A stretch of DNA of 64,000 nt from Tretioscincus oriximinensis. Taxonomy: Eukaryota > Chordata > Lepidosauria > Squamata > Gymnophthalmidae. The notes under the pieces are model-generated. The model was not told the origin of the DNA and did not search any database. It worked only from the letters and a program-made list of their open reading frames with translations. Positions 34,017-46,000 of the stretch are shown piece after piece. The DNA lies in NCBI GenBank assembly GCA_022410635.1, contig JAJVDF010000492.1, positions 202,039-266,038 on the forward strand, written 5' to 3'. Numbering within the stretch: position 1 is the stretch's first letter; each line of letters starts with the position of its first letter. A program made the position numbers and the translations under genes.

Positions 34017-34414
34017 TACTTGGGTTGGTGGGGTGGCAAAGGAAAGCTCATGTGCATGCCTTCTCCTTCCACCTGTCTGCAAAATNGTTTCCTTACTGCA
34101 GAGGAAGGGTGGGAGAAAAGTAGGCTGCAAGTGTGCTTTCCCTTTCTTTCCCACCTTACCAAGCAGCTTCAGANCAGCTGGCATCCCTGCCACTCCCTCT
34201 GACAGGCCTGTGGCCAAGTGTTGAGTTAGGGCTGGGCACATGTAAGCACTGTGGCAAGGTGAAGAACACCTGCTCTACCGCTGAAAAGCAAACAAAAGGA
34301 GGCAAAGCGATGTGGTCTTTCTCCCTTCCCTCCCCCCAACATCCACTCACTGGATATTGTCCTGCAGCACCACCACCGCCATCCAAAAAATAACCCCCAC
34401 TCACCATGATCACA
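34017..34414. other. Non-coding stretch, no gene seen
   Basis: Less AT-rich than its surroundings. Overlapping frames on both strands here are motif-free. Confidence 0.5.
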
Positions 34415-35622
34415 GTAATCGTGCCTTACTAACATGCTAGAATTCTTTGAGAGTGTTAACAAACATGTAGATAAAGGGGATCCAGTTGATATTGTCTATC
34501 TAGATTTTCAGAAGGCTTTTGATAAAGTCCCTCATCAAAGGCTTCTAAAAAAGCTCCATACTCATGGTATAAGAGGACAGACTTTGTCCTGGATTGGAAA
34601 CTGGCTAAAAGATAGAAAACAGAGGGTAGTATTAAATGGACAGTTCTCGGAGTGGAAAGAGGTAAGAAGTGGGGTACCCCAGGGATCTGTACTGGGACCC
34701 TTGCTTTTCAATATATTTATAAATGATCTGGATGCCGAGGTAAATAGTGAAGTAGCCAAGTTTGCTGACGACACTAAACTGTTCAGGGTAGTGAAAACTG
34801 AAAATGACAGTAAGGCACTCCAGAGTGATCTATTAAAATTGGGTGAGTGGGCACCCAAGTGGCAAATGCACTTCAATTTAAGTAAGTGTAAGGTCATGCA
34901 CATTNGGGCAAAGAACCCCAACTACTCCTACCACTTGATGGGAACCAAGCTTTCTGTAACCGAGCAAGAAAAGGATCTTGATGTGTTGGTGGAGAATTCA
35001 ATAAAGATGTAAACCCAGTGTGCAGCAGCAGCAAAAAAGGCAAATTCCATGTTGGGGATAATTAGGAAAGTATTTGAAAATGAGTCAGCAANTTTTTTTT
35101 GCCTCTTTATAAATCTGTGGTGAAGCCACATTTGGATTACTGTGTTCAGTTCAGGTCACCAGATCTCAAGAGGGATATTGTGGAACTGGAGAAGGTGCAG
35201 AAAAAGACAACAAGAATGACCAAGGATCTGGAGCACCTCCCTTATGAAGTCAGGCTGCAACATCTGGGCCTCAAAAGATGACGTTTGAAAAATGACCTGA
35301 TTGAAGAGTACAAAAACATGTATGGATGGATAGGATGAATAGAGAAAAAATGTTTTCTCTATCACACAACACTAGGACCAGAGGGCACTCCTTGGAACTG
35401 ANGGGCAGAAAAGTGAGAACAGAAAAAGGAAAGTAGGGTCATTGGCCTGTGGAATTTACTTCTTGAAGAGATGGTGGTAGCTAACAGCTTGGATAGCTTC
35501 AAGACAGGACTAGACAGGTTTATGGACACAAAGGGTATAAATGGGTACTAGGATGGAAGTCTGNATGCTCCCTCCGAGATGGAGCAACAGGCAGGACTCC
35601 AGAANTACTATTTGCAGGGGGA
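34415..35622 (+). mobile_element. CR1 LINE, 5' and 3' truncated
   Basis: Runs from just before RT motif 2 to the middle of the 3' untranslated region (CAGGACTCCAGAANTACTAT). The usual final ~120 bases and terminal TTCTTATG repeats are missing, which is unusual for a LINE copy and implies a later deletion. Confidence 0.9.
34434..35012 (+). pseudogene. CR1 reverse transcriptase, best-preserved copy
   Basis: A 192-codon open stretch from the palm and thumb of CR1 ORF2, the enzyme that makes cDNA from LINE RNA at the insertion site. Motifs in order are YLDFQKAFDKVPH (residues 22-34, first catalytic aspartate region), SWIGNWLKDRKQ (52-63), GVPQGSVLGPLLFNIF (80-95), FADDTK (110-115, both catalytic aspartates present) and FNLSKCKVMHI (147-157). 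The frame ends at a TAA (35010-35012) where the copy at 5408 has a serine codon, so a single-base nonsense change cuts the protein. A further frame shift lies near 35093-35100 in a T run. The endonuclease and the N-terminal part of the RT are absent. It is still a remnant: this piece alone could not retrotranspose. Confidence 0.92.
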
Positions 35623-36147
35623 GTCCACTTCGTTAGTGCACCACAGTGAAATCCATCACCGGACTTCTGAGGCCATGAATGTTGGTTTTTGGCTACTGAA
35701 GTGTATGAAGATTGGCTATAAAGTTCATTAGAACTGGCTTGGAACATTCCATCGCCATACAGATGCATTGTTCTAGCCTAAAATGATTCATCCCAGTCTT
35801 GGGACAAAATTTTCTATTCCTGCCCCACTATTCCAGTTTAGAAGAGATGATCATATTCATTCATGCATTGATATTACTTGTGGTTTAGAGCCTCTGTTAC
35901 TAGTGATTGCATGCCACAGCAAAAGCATGCATCTTCCCGATTACCTTTACCATGTATAGACAACAAGTATTTGTGAAATCACGTCATGAATCTAATCCAC
36001 ATCAAATGCCGGAAAACANATTTTCAGTGTGTGGTTTTTTTTTAATGAAGATTAAAGCTGGGAAAAAACACTAGTGTCCGTGCAATGCTGCTTCTAAGCT
36101 GCTTTTGAGTTGCCTTTTTTCTGTGTGTGGATGCAGTCTCACTCTCT
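35623..36147. other. Non-coding stretch, no gene seen
   Basis: No repeat family or exon recognised. Confidence 0.5.
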
Positions 36148-36329
36148 GTCCCTGTCCCCACTGAGCCTTATTCTGGGCTACATATCTTGCAATAGGAGCC
36201 TGCCATCTACATGCGAGTGTAGGCTATGGCATGCCCCGAATGGGGCCTGCCATAGCCTATACTGGCATGTGGGTGGCCAAGCTCTGTCCCAAGATATGAC
36301 CCAGACTAAGGCTCAGTGGGGACAGGGCC
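36148..36329. mobile_element. Hairpin element family B, full palindrome
   Basis: The two halves pair along nearly the whole 182 bases with no real loop; the centre is GCCCCGAATGGGGC. The outer ends are CCCTGTCCCCACTGAGCC and GGCTCAGTGGGGACAGGG. CTCTGT-like sequence on both sides hints at a target duplication but does not align cleanly. This is the reference copy for the family in this window. Confidence 0.88.
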
Positions 36330-37945
36330 TCTGTGTGTCTATGTTTGTGCAGGAAAGACTTAGAAGGTTTTAAGATCAATGTAAAATTAAGTAACTCTTT
36401 ATATGTTTCTGTGCTTACTGTCAGTTTAGAATGGCCAGAATCTCTTGAAGAGGAATGAAATGCAAAGAAGAAGGAGAATAANAGAGAAGGAGAAAGAGAA
36501 GAAAGGAGACAAGGCTGCCAAATGAGCTGTTTGAAGAGAAAACATTGACCATGAATTGCTGGAAAGTGCCACAAAAAGGGTGGGATTAAGGGCTTTGTGA
36601 GATTTCAGCTCCCCAAATAACTTCTCTGAGGTGAAAATTGAACTTGAAGACCTCAGATCAGCATTATTGAATCTGTGCTGCCTTGTGTAATGCAAGTGAA
36701 TCTACCCAGCTTTAACATTTTTCTTTTTAACTCTTTGAAGCAACTTCATCTGGGATATGAAAGGCCATTTGTTTGCTGAGTATAAGGATTATTCATCACT
36801 TACACAAAACCATTTTTTCATGTGTTGGGATGTGTTTCTTGTCACAGAGCCTTGAAAGTCATCAGTTGTCATCAGCGGATCCTGACTAAATGGAAAAAAG
36901 CAGTCACCTGAAGGGAACAGAGGCCATGGCATTTGAAGAGTGATCTCCGAAGACTGATTATGCCTCATCCTTGACACCCTGCCAACGGCTAGATACAAAG
37001 AACATTTGGGATGTAATGGAGCCTACAAATCACTAGTTGCCTAGAGTCCTGCTCTGATCACATGAGGATGACTTGCTTGACTTTAGCTCAGTTTTTCTTG
37101 CATGTTGTAAACTTCTGACTGTTCCGATATGCCTTGTCATTGACTAGTCTCTGTCAGGTTGTCCAAACTGATTGCAATCAAAAATGCTCCAGTGGAGCTT
37201 ACAGGAAAGAATTAGAAAAAGCATGTTGGATAGAAATTTACACTGAGGAACAAGACCAGTCATTAGCTTACCTGATGTTTAAATGTCTGAATGTTCGTCC
37301 TATTTAAGAAGAGCAGATGTAATAATTAATAACGAAATAGGTTGTAATACTACATGTTTTGGAATTAATTCCATAACTAAGAAAGTACTATTCCAATAGG
37401 TCCCTGTTTTGGAATATGGTTATTTCTGTAGCACCAAGTTAAAGAATATTGCAACAAAGAGAGGCAATTATTCTCTGTCTATATATACCTGTAGTTTTTT
37501 TTCTTCTTCTTTTGAAACTTTTTGTAAAACCATTGTCAGTTACAGAAAATTNATGTAAAAATGCAAAATATTCAGTAAACAAACTTATCCAATAACATGA
37601 AAGTGACTTTCACCTGTATAATGAACTTTGAATGTGGTACCATTTGTATTTGACTTTTAATTATACAGGGACTTTAAAAACTCCTTATTCTTTCTGAATA
37701 TTGTAGTGTTGTAATGTTAAAATTCCAAACAATATATGTTTGTCTATTTCTGACACAGTTTTTAAGCCATTAATGTGCTTTTCCTCATTTTGAAATAATA
37801 TTTGATACAAACATTTAGAACCTTTCAAAATATATTTAAGAATGTTTTTTTATATTATTAACTAGTGATTATGAAATTGGTTTATAATGTTATATGATAA
37901 CATTTGAATTATTCACAAAATAAATTTCTTTTAATTCATCTTTAG
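36330..37945. other. Non-coding stretch, no gene seen
   Basis: AT-rich, especially after 37300. Scattered frames overlap on both strands without motifs. Confidence 0.5.
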
Positions 37946-38038
37946 ATCATAGATGCTAATAATGATGATTCAGTGAAATTGGAAGATTTCCAGTTTGACC
38001 TAGTCATTTTTGATAGTTCACTCTTTAAAGATGGATGA
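37946..38038 (+). other. Terminal-exon-like segment, unrecognised
   Basis: TTCTTTTAATTCATCTTTAG just before 37946 is a fair splice acceptor with an in-frame TAG. The next 30 codons are open and end at TGA (38036-38038), followed by very AT-rich sequence such as a 3' untranslated region might have. The product contains VKLEDFQFDLVIFDSSLF, a composition more protein-like than most frames here. I do not recognise it, and 30 open codons can occur by chance. Confidence 0.2.
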
Positions 38039-38129
38039 TATAATTAATTTATTAATTAAAATTATTAAAAAATATTTAATTTATTTAATTTATTATTTAT
38101 AAATATTAATCTATTAATTATTAATAAAA

Positions 38130-38205
38130 TGAATTCACTTTTATATTGCACCAGCAAGCATGATCAAGATGGAGGAAATCCTTCTCCAATATAAAAGTGA
38201 ATTCA
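38130..38205. repeat. Perfect 19-base inverted repeat
   Basis: TGAATTCACTTTTATATTG at 38130-38148 is perfectly complementary to 38187-38205, with a 38-base spacer. The flanks are A/T-rich. It may be a miniature inverted-repeat element. Confidence 0.7.
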
Positions 38206-40320
38206 CATTTTTAAATGTTTAATTAGTAAAAATAAGGAGTGAATAAAATAAATTCTGGCAATTATTTCAACACAAAACATTGCCAACAATGATGAATAAT
38301 GTCTTCTTCTAAATATATTCTGCATAATCTGAAATGTATCAAAATATAAAGAGAGATTATAATATCTTCAGTCTCACATTTATTTTATTATATAGAACAT
38401 TGTTTTAGAGTCTATTGTTTTTTGTTTGAGTCTCCAAAGAGAAGAATGTAATTCACATTTCTTACTTTCTTTTATAGTTTGCTCATGAGTATGGTTAATT
38501 CACATACCTTTGCAAGCAGGTGAGTCCAGCAGCTGCACGGGGTGCATTAGAATTAGCCAGGAAAACAGTATCTATTGCTGAGAATTATCACCTTGCACCA
38601 GCCATTGGGATGTTGACTAGGCTGCTTATTTTCTAAAAGTTCATGAGTGGACGAAAGGTCCCTAAAAGGTATAGATGTGTTGCTTCTGCATGTTACACAA
38701 ACAGGGCTTTCTGTATAGTTTTCAGTGCCTGGTAAAACCTATCTGTTCACCCAGGCAGCTTTTGATTCTTAGCTCCCTCAACATTTGTCCTTCTAGGGAG
38801 GTAAGGAGGATATGGTTCTTTTTAAAATGGTTTACTAACGTGTTCTTTGCGTCTTGCTTTTTAATCTTCTGTTATTAGCCCTGGGACCTATAGTGAAGGA
38901 TGGGATATAAATTCCTAGATTAAGTGGAAAGGAAAGGAAAACAAAAAGCTTTATTTTACCTATGCTGTCATTGCCTGTAGCTTAGACAACTCACAACTGG
39001 GCATACACTGTTCTAGTTTAGAAAGAGGGGGGATATTTTGGCAAAAAATTGGACTTCCATAATTTTCCTAGAGCTCCAAATCCAGAAACGTTTGTCCTAG
39101 CTGCCACAGTTCTTGCAGCAGACTCCAAAGTCCACATGAGCATTGAAATGGCTTGGAACAGATACAGTAGAGCCTGACCTTGAACAGGTTGTTCAATTTC
39201 AAACAAACTTGTTGCAGAAAAACCTGATCACTTTGGTTGCAGTGATTCCAAGTGAAGTAGTCCAGTCCTCACAAGGGTGTAAAGGGCCTTAATTTTTGAA
39301 ATGAGCAAGCAAACCTAAAAGACTGTGATGAAAAAATGTAATGAAATGTGGGGAATGTGATGAGATTCAGAAAGGTCCCTAAATTAAGCCAGGAAAAATG
39401 ATATAAAAACAGCATACATTTAAATGATTTCTATATATAAAAGAATAATTATGATATTTCAGCTCCAACTTATTACTGCAAAATCTAGGCAAGTAACTGT
39501 AGATGTTTTCTTATTCCATGCTTTCTGTAGCAGAAGAAACATTTTATCAATATTTTTTATAATCCTTATGATATCATTGCTTTTAAGTCTAACTACAATT
39601 TAACAGGAAATAGCCTGCTAGTTATCTTAATAAGGTTTATAAATCATTGCAGAGCCTGATATTTACAACTTTCTTACTGAACACAGACAAGTATTTCATT
39701 CCAGAACATGGAAACGAAAGTAATGGGTCACAGATTAAAACTGTGATTTTTTATTGATGCCTGCTAAATCAGTTGATGTTTTTACTGTCAGCTAGTGATG
39801 CATGCTACTGTAGGCAGCCTCTTTCCCATGCAATTGTTTTCAGATAACCTTTTTAGTATTTTAAGGAAAAGGTGCAGAAAATATAAATGTTTATGATGCA
39901 ATGAAAGGAANTCATAAATAGCAATCACTATGATCTGTTGAGGTATAGATTCCAAATATATTGCCCCATGTTAATTAAAAGTCATTGGTTCAGTTAGCCG
40001 TGAAAAACAGAAACTGAATTCCATTCTGAAATGTGCATGAAATGATGTAAGTCTGACCTTCCAGTGGAAGAGTCCTATGTAACTTATGTTCTAACAAATT
40101 TAAAGAAATTCACAAGTCACATAAGGTGCCAGGTGTTTTAATGTTTCCCAATTTGGCAATACAAAGCAAGTTTATGGTGCTTTGGGAATATTGCATGCCA
40201 GACTAAGTGAGCCTTTAACCATTTTTACGGCCACATTTTGTATAACCTAAAATCAGTAAGAGTCTGAAGCTACAATAAACTATATTAAAGCAACCATAAA
40301 TAAATAATAAAATGTTTTAA
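38206..40320. other. Non-coding stretch, no gene seen
   Basis: AT-rich single-copy-looking sequence with no recognised family. Confidence 0.5.
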
Positions 40321-40322
40321 TA

Positions 40323-40730
40323 TTGAGAGAATGCTACCGGCCTCCTAACCAAACACCTGAAAGTGATACTCATTTGGAACATGAGGTCATTGAAGCTTCC
40401 AAAAAGGGAAGGGTAATAATAATGGCAGACTTCAACTATCCACACATTGATTGGGCAAATTCTTGTTCAACTCATGAAAAAGAAATAAAATTCTTAGACA
40501 TTCTAACTGATTGCTTCCTAGAGCAGGTGGTTTTAGAACCANCCAGGGGCAAGGGAATCCTGGATTTAGTCCTAAGTAATGAACAGGACCTGATACATAA
40601 TGTAGTAACTGTAACTGACCCCATAGGAAACAGTGACCACAATACAATAACTTTCAACTTGAACGTGGATAGAAAATTGTCAACCACACAGAAACCTTCA
40701 ACTTTCACAAAGGAAATTTTCCCCAAATGA
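40323..40730 (+). pseudogene. CR1 apurinic-type endonuclease, C-terminal half
   Basis: In CR1 elements the endonuclease nicks the target DNA to prime reverse transcription. Visible motifs are CYRPPN (residues 4-9), ADFNYPHIDW (35-44, with the aspartate and asparagine of the active site) and GNSDHN (102-107, the terminal SDH catalytic motif). The N-terminal half, with the glutamate that binds metal, is missing because the copy is 5' truncated. One N codon lies at residue 74. The frame closes with TGA at 40728-40730 just before the linker. Confidence 0.9.
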
Positions 40731-40762
40731 GGAAAATGCTAAGAAGAAAATTAAAATGAAAA

Positions 40763-41487
40763 GTGAGAAAAGTCCAGTCCCTTCAGAAAGTGTTGAAACT
40801 GTTTGCAAATACAATATTGGAAGCTCAAATAAAATGCATTCCCAAGAGAAGAAAGGGATTCACCAAGTCCAAAAGGACACCTGTATGGCTTACCACTGCA
40901 GTAAGGGAAGTCATTAGAATGAAGAGAAACTCATTTAAAAAGTGGAAGGCTTATCTTAGTGAGGATAACAGAAGGGAGCATAAACTGTGGCAAACCAAAT
41001 GCAAGGTGATAGTCAGGGATGCGAAGAAAAACTTTGAGGAGTACATTGCAAAGAATATTAAAAGAAATAATGACTTTTTCAAATACATCAGAAATAAGAA
41101 TCCTACAGACTAGACAGCAATGGACAAAAGGGGATAATCAAGGAGGACGTGGAGATTGCAGAGTGGTTAAATGATTTTTTTGCTTCAGTTTTCACCGAAG
41201 AAGACAGAAGGTGTTTACCCACAACAGATTTCGTCTTCTCGGGAAGAACAACAGAGGAATTAAGCTGGATAGAGATAACAAGGGGGGAGGACCTTGCTCT
41301 TCTTAATAAGCTGAACATTAATAAATACCCAGGGCCAGATGGCATTCGTCTAAGAATTCTTAAGGAACTCAAATGTGTAATTGCTGAACTTCTGACCAAA
41401 ATATTTAATCTTTCTTTAAGATCAGACACAGTACCAATCCAGTGTGCAGCAGCAGCAAAAGACAAATTCCATGTTGGGGATAATTAG
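40763..41487 (+). pseudogene. CR1 ORF2 linker and RT start, joined to thumb
   Basis: Two successive frames (40763-41113 and 41149-41487) cover the linker (TAVREVIRMKRNSFKKW) and the start of the RT (NKYPGPDGIRLRILKELK, residues 60-77 of the second frame). After RSDTVPIQ the sequence jumps to CAAAAK, which in other copies follows the palm and thumb. The catalytic GVPQGS and FADD motifs are thus deleted. A stop lies between the two frames near 41111. Confidence 0.85.
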
Positions 41488-42145
41488 GAAAGGAATCTAA
41501 AACAAGTCAGCAAATGTTGTTTTGCCTCTTTATAAATCTGTGGTGAGACCACATTTGGAATACTGTATTCAGTTCTGGTCACCACATCTCAAGGGGGATA
41601 TTATTGAACTAGAGAAGAAGCAGAAAAGGGCAACAAGAATGATTAAGGGTCTGGAGCACCTCCCTTATGAAATCAGGCTGCAACGTCTGGGCCGCCTCAG
41701 CATCGAGAAGGCGATGCTTGAGAGGTGATCTGATTACACAATACTAGGACCACAGGGCTCTCCTTGAACCTGATGGGCAGAAAAGTGAAAACAGACAAAG
41801 GAAAATATTTTTTCACCCAGAGTGTCATTGGCCTGTGGAATTTACTTCTTGAAGAGGTAGTGGTAGCTAACAGCTTGGATAGCTTCAAGCCACAACTATA
41901 CAGGTTTATGGACACCAGGGGTATAAATGGGTACTAGGATGGATGTCTGGATGCTGCCTCCGGGATGAAGCAACAGGTAGTGCTCCTGAAATGCCATGTG
42001 CAGGGAGTCATGAACAAGTGCATATTTTGCTTTTCTCTGTTCGGACTGCCCAGGTGCATCTGGTGGACCTCTGTCTGACACAGAATGCTGGACTAGAGGG
42101 GCTCTGGCCCGATCCAGTATGGCTCTTATGTTCCTATGTATATTA

Positions 42146-44502
42146 GAATATAAGAAAGGAAATGCTACTTATATTTTTTGCCATCTTTTTGGCTAAATGT
42201 TAGGCTTTTAAAAAACAAATGAATAGGAAAGCTTGCAGTGTTTTGCTATTCTATGGGCAAATGATTTCCCCCATCCCCTAACCATGCGCTGAAAATTGCC
42301 GAACATTTAAAGAATACTCTGAGCCTATATGCAACACAAACTCAGTCTGACATATAGCTGGAAGCAAGTTGGTCCTCTTGATAAGAGTTTGTAAGACAAT
42401 GAACAGAGTAAAACGTGGCTGTGAACTTAACAACTGCAAACTCCCCAAACTTCTTATCCTTTTCAGGGAAGCTTTTTTAAAGAAAGGGCAGATGATGAAG
42501 ACATCCACCTGATCTATTTTGTGTGTGTCAAGACTTCACAAAATTAGCCCAAGGCCCCTTATTCAACCTGAAACTGTTTTGTGCTGATTAAGAGTCATGT
42601 GAACTCACTTGGTCCTGGAGAAACATGGAACGGCCTCAGGCTCTGTCATGTGACTAACTGGTCAAACAATTTCTTCCCAGATCCCTGAAGCAAAAACATG
42701 GCTGGGATATCAATAGAGAATTAAATGCAAGATCTATTCTGGCCCTTTAATTTAATCCTCTATACGTTTGTATATAATATGAGAACAGGCTGGTTTTAGT
42801 AAAGGAACTGCTAGGATTGCTCATTCTACAAATTTCAATTATTATCTTTTATTTCAGGGATCCCCCCCCCCATTTCCACATAAATATTTGTTATGTTAGT
42901 CAAGTTTGTAATAAACAATGGATTTTTCAATGNAACATGGTTCGCCAAGAATTTTCTTTATGAAAAATTATTAAGCTTCCTNTGCAAGGTGGAGTGATGA
43001 TATTTCTTCCAGTTTAATGACAAGTCAACTGGTTGCCAGCTGAGTTAGGTATGTGGGTGTTTTGCTGCTTCAGGGCTTTGCACAATTGATGGAACTGATA
43101 CCTTTCTGCTGCTTACCAGAAAATTCTGAAGAAAATTATTTGATATGCAGACACTCTGCGTATATGAAACTCTAGGGTGCTGCGCTACTAAAGGTAGGGA
43201 CCTCCCAAAGTGTAGACACCCTCAAATACGAATACTTAACAATTTGTATTGTGATTGGCATATGTGTTTAAATACAAAATATTCATTAATAAATTTGAAT
43301 CCCTTAAATAGACCAGGATCTCTCAGAACCATACTGGAAGAAGTCNGATCTTGCTGTAAAGATACAAGAAGCAATGGCAAAAAAATCTCTGTCTATAGCA
43401 ATGATATGGGCAGAGATATTTACATGGCATCAGTGGGTCAGAGGAAATTCACCCTCCAGATAAGGGGCTTGAATGACTTACTGATAGCTGGCTGGATACT
43501 CTAGGCAGAAGCTAAAAAATATGTGGAAAGGGTTATTTGCTGTTTCAAGCCGATTTTTTGTTCCTCTCTTTTGTTCCTCTCAAAGTTATCTTGAAGATAA
43601 TTTTGGAAGGTAAGTCTGCAACAAAGGAATTTAGTTGGAAACTAGTTTCAGTCTTGATTAGCATTGTGCGAATGAATGACGTATAATTGTCTTTTAGCAC
43701 ATCCCTTTGTGTTTGCTGAATGTTGAGAATGCACACTCATTTACATGTCCAGTGCCGTAGACTCTCAGTCTGACATCTTGCAAACGTACCTTAAGCATAC
43801 CTTCATCTTCACACTCTGAGACTGGGGATTAGTCCAAGAAATCACAGAGCATTCACATTCCTAATTGTTTGACTATCTCTCAATAATTTCAAAAGTATTC
43901 TTAAATTTAACTTTGTGTTAAGTTCCACAATCCCTTCATGGCTGATAATATGCTTAAGTCTTTCTGTACTTCTCAATGTGAGATCTGTGTGATCTTGGAT
44001 AAATTAGAGCTTTTCCTGGGTCAGTTAGAATAGATTTGTGTTTATTTTTTATTTATTTCACTTCACAATACTTCAAATTCTTACAAATACTCAAAAACAC
44101 AACAGTTTGGAAGAAACTCAAGTATTACATTTATAATGAAGCAAATGTAGGTTCTGTGCTCACGGAGGGGGAAAGTGAGTGAAATCTGCAATCTAAAAGC
44201 AATTGCAGGTTTTGCAATGAAAAAGAAGGAACATGGGATTGGCATGAGGCTAACGAGGTGAAACCAGAAGACTGACCTGTGAAAACACAGCCTGCTGCAA
44301 TCATGCAGCCCCGTTGGCTGCGTCTTCTTGCACTGGTCGTCTCCTCGTGAAGGAATGACAGACAACAGTCATTCAAACACAACGCCCTCCAGCGTGTGAT
44401 CAACCAATGAGTAACCCAGAGACGCGGGTTTTCTACACCCTGCTTTGATTATTGGTAGAAGTGACGATTGCTGCAACCTTTTTTATTTGTTTAGATATCC
44501 AG
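42146..44502. other. Non-coding stretch, no gene seen
   Basis: Several frames of 60-120 codons overlap each other antisense (43145-43504, 44081-44403). No motif supports any of them. Confidence 0.5.
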
Positions 44503-45083
44503 ATAACTGTGTTCAGTTCTGGTCACCAAATCTCAAGAGGGATATTGTGGAACTAGAGAAGGTGCAGAAAAGGGCAATAAGAATGATCAAGGGTCTGGAT
44601 CACCTCCCTTGTGAAGTCAGGCTGCAACGTCTGGGCCTCTTCAGCCTCGAAAGGCAACGTTTGAGAGGTGATCTGATTGAAGTGTACAAGATCATGCATG
44701 GGATGGACAGGGTGAATAGAGAAAAATTGTTTTTCACACAACTGATGGACAGAAAAATGATAACAAAGTATTTTTTTCACCAGAGGGTCATCGGCCTGTG
44801 GAATTTACTTCCTGAAGAGGTAGTGGTAGCTAACAGCTTGGATAGCTTCAAGCCACAACTAGACAGGTTTATTCACACCNAGGGTATAAATGGGTACCCT
44901 CCGGGATGGAGCAACAGGTAGTACTCATGAAATGCCATTTGCAGGGAGTCATGAACAAGTGCACATTTTGCTTTCCTCTGTTCGGACTGCCCAGGTGCAT
45001 CTGGTGGGCCTCTGTGTGAGACAGAATGCTGGACTAGATGGGCTCTGGCCCGATCCAGTATGGCTCTTCTTATTTTTTATGTA
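44503..45083 (+). mobile_element. CR1 LINE 3' fragment
   Basis: Starts in the post-thumb block ([20 protein letters not shown]) and runs to the 3' end (GGCTCTTCTTATTTTTTATG). The frame 44445-44921 keeps the C-terminal block open over about 130 residues, including LEEVVVANSL-type sequence, with a deletion near 44730-44745. Confidence 0.9.
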
Positions 45084-45289
45084 ACAGGGATGCAGGCTCT
45101 CTCTAATGGATGATGCAGGCATTTCACTATGCAGTTGGAAAAGATAGGAATATATAGGTGGGCAGCAAATATGATGGAACATCAATTCAAGAATCAGGTA
45201 AGTTTTTGTCATGTGCTCACAGTCTTAGTGGAATCAATATTAAATATTTTTTCCTGTATCCTTTAGATAGAATAGACTACGTTATCTCT

Positions 45290-45720
45290 CTTTTTCAATA
45301 TTATTTTATTAGCNTTTTAAGATAAATCAGCATAATCAACAAAAGACAAAATATATTCAACAAGAGAAAACAATATATATATATATACACACCACAAAAT
45401 AATTAATACCTATAATTCTACTTATAACACCTCTCTCCCCTTGGGACTCTTTCCATCCATTTCCTTTTACAAAGTTCTAATTTTCCTGGCATATTAANCT
45501 TTTGTACTCGGCTGTCCAACATTTCCACAGAAATAACTTCGGTTATATAATCCTGCCATTTTGATAGTGTCCATTTAGATTTATCTTTCCGCCCCCCAGC
45601 TATAACAATCTGCGCACAGCCAATTAATTCCTCTATTATATCTTTCTTTCTGATAATCTTGTATTATATTTAACCCTGTTATTAGTACCCCTATTTTATT
45701 ATTTAACATTATTTGTTAAA
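45290..45720 (-). mobile_element. Probable LINE 3' untranslated fragment
   Basis: Plus strand reads TTTTTCAATATTATTTTATT, later TTTTGTACTCGGCTGTCCAA and CCCCCCAGCTATAACAATCT. This resembles an AT-rich LINE 3' end I have seen in reptile DNA, in reverse orientation. No coding part is visible, so the family is uncertain. Confidence 0.35.
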
Positions 45721-46000
45721 ATAGGCTACATTCCCATTAACAATATTTTAATCACATTTACATATCATCATCATCATCACAACATGATGGTTTCTTGTTG
45801 TACTTTTTTATTCTGCATCATCATCTAATTCATCCTATGTATTTACAAATACATCATTTTCCTTTTTAAAACTTCAGGATTCTTTAGATTATTGTTATAA
45901 TGTACACTACCAGCATTTAGCTTTTGTGAGTCTAATATCATTTTAAGGTACTAGATTTGTGCCATTTTATCTTCTGTACCTTTGTTTTGCNAGGGAGAAA

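Larger units (their letters stand above)
40321..42145 (+). mobile_element. CR1 LINE with endonuclease, RT palm deleted
   Basis: The longest CR1 copy by domain content: C-terminal half of the endonuclease (40323-40730), linker (40763-41113), start of the RT (41149-41430), then a jump to the post-thumb block (from 41438) and the 3' end (GGCTCTTATGTTCCTATG near 42121-42138). About 1 kb of RT sequence is missing relative to a continuous ORF2. Confidence 0.9.

Noticed and set aside
38477..38495. FAHEYG-like reading after TTTTATAG, suggesting a metalloprotease zinc site
   Set aside because: Six residues only, a stop follows at once, the second zinc-binding histidine is absent and no neighbouring exon fits.
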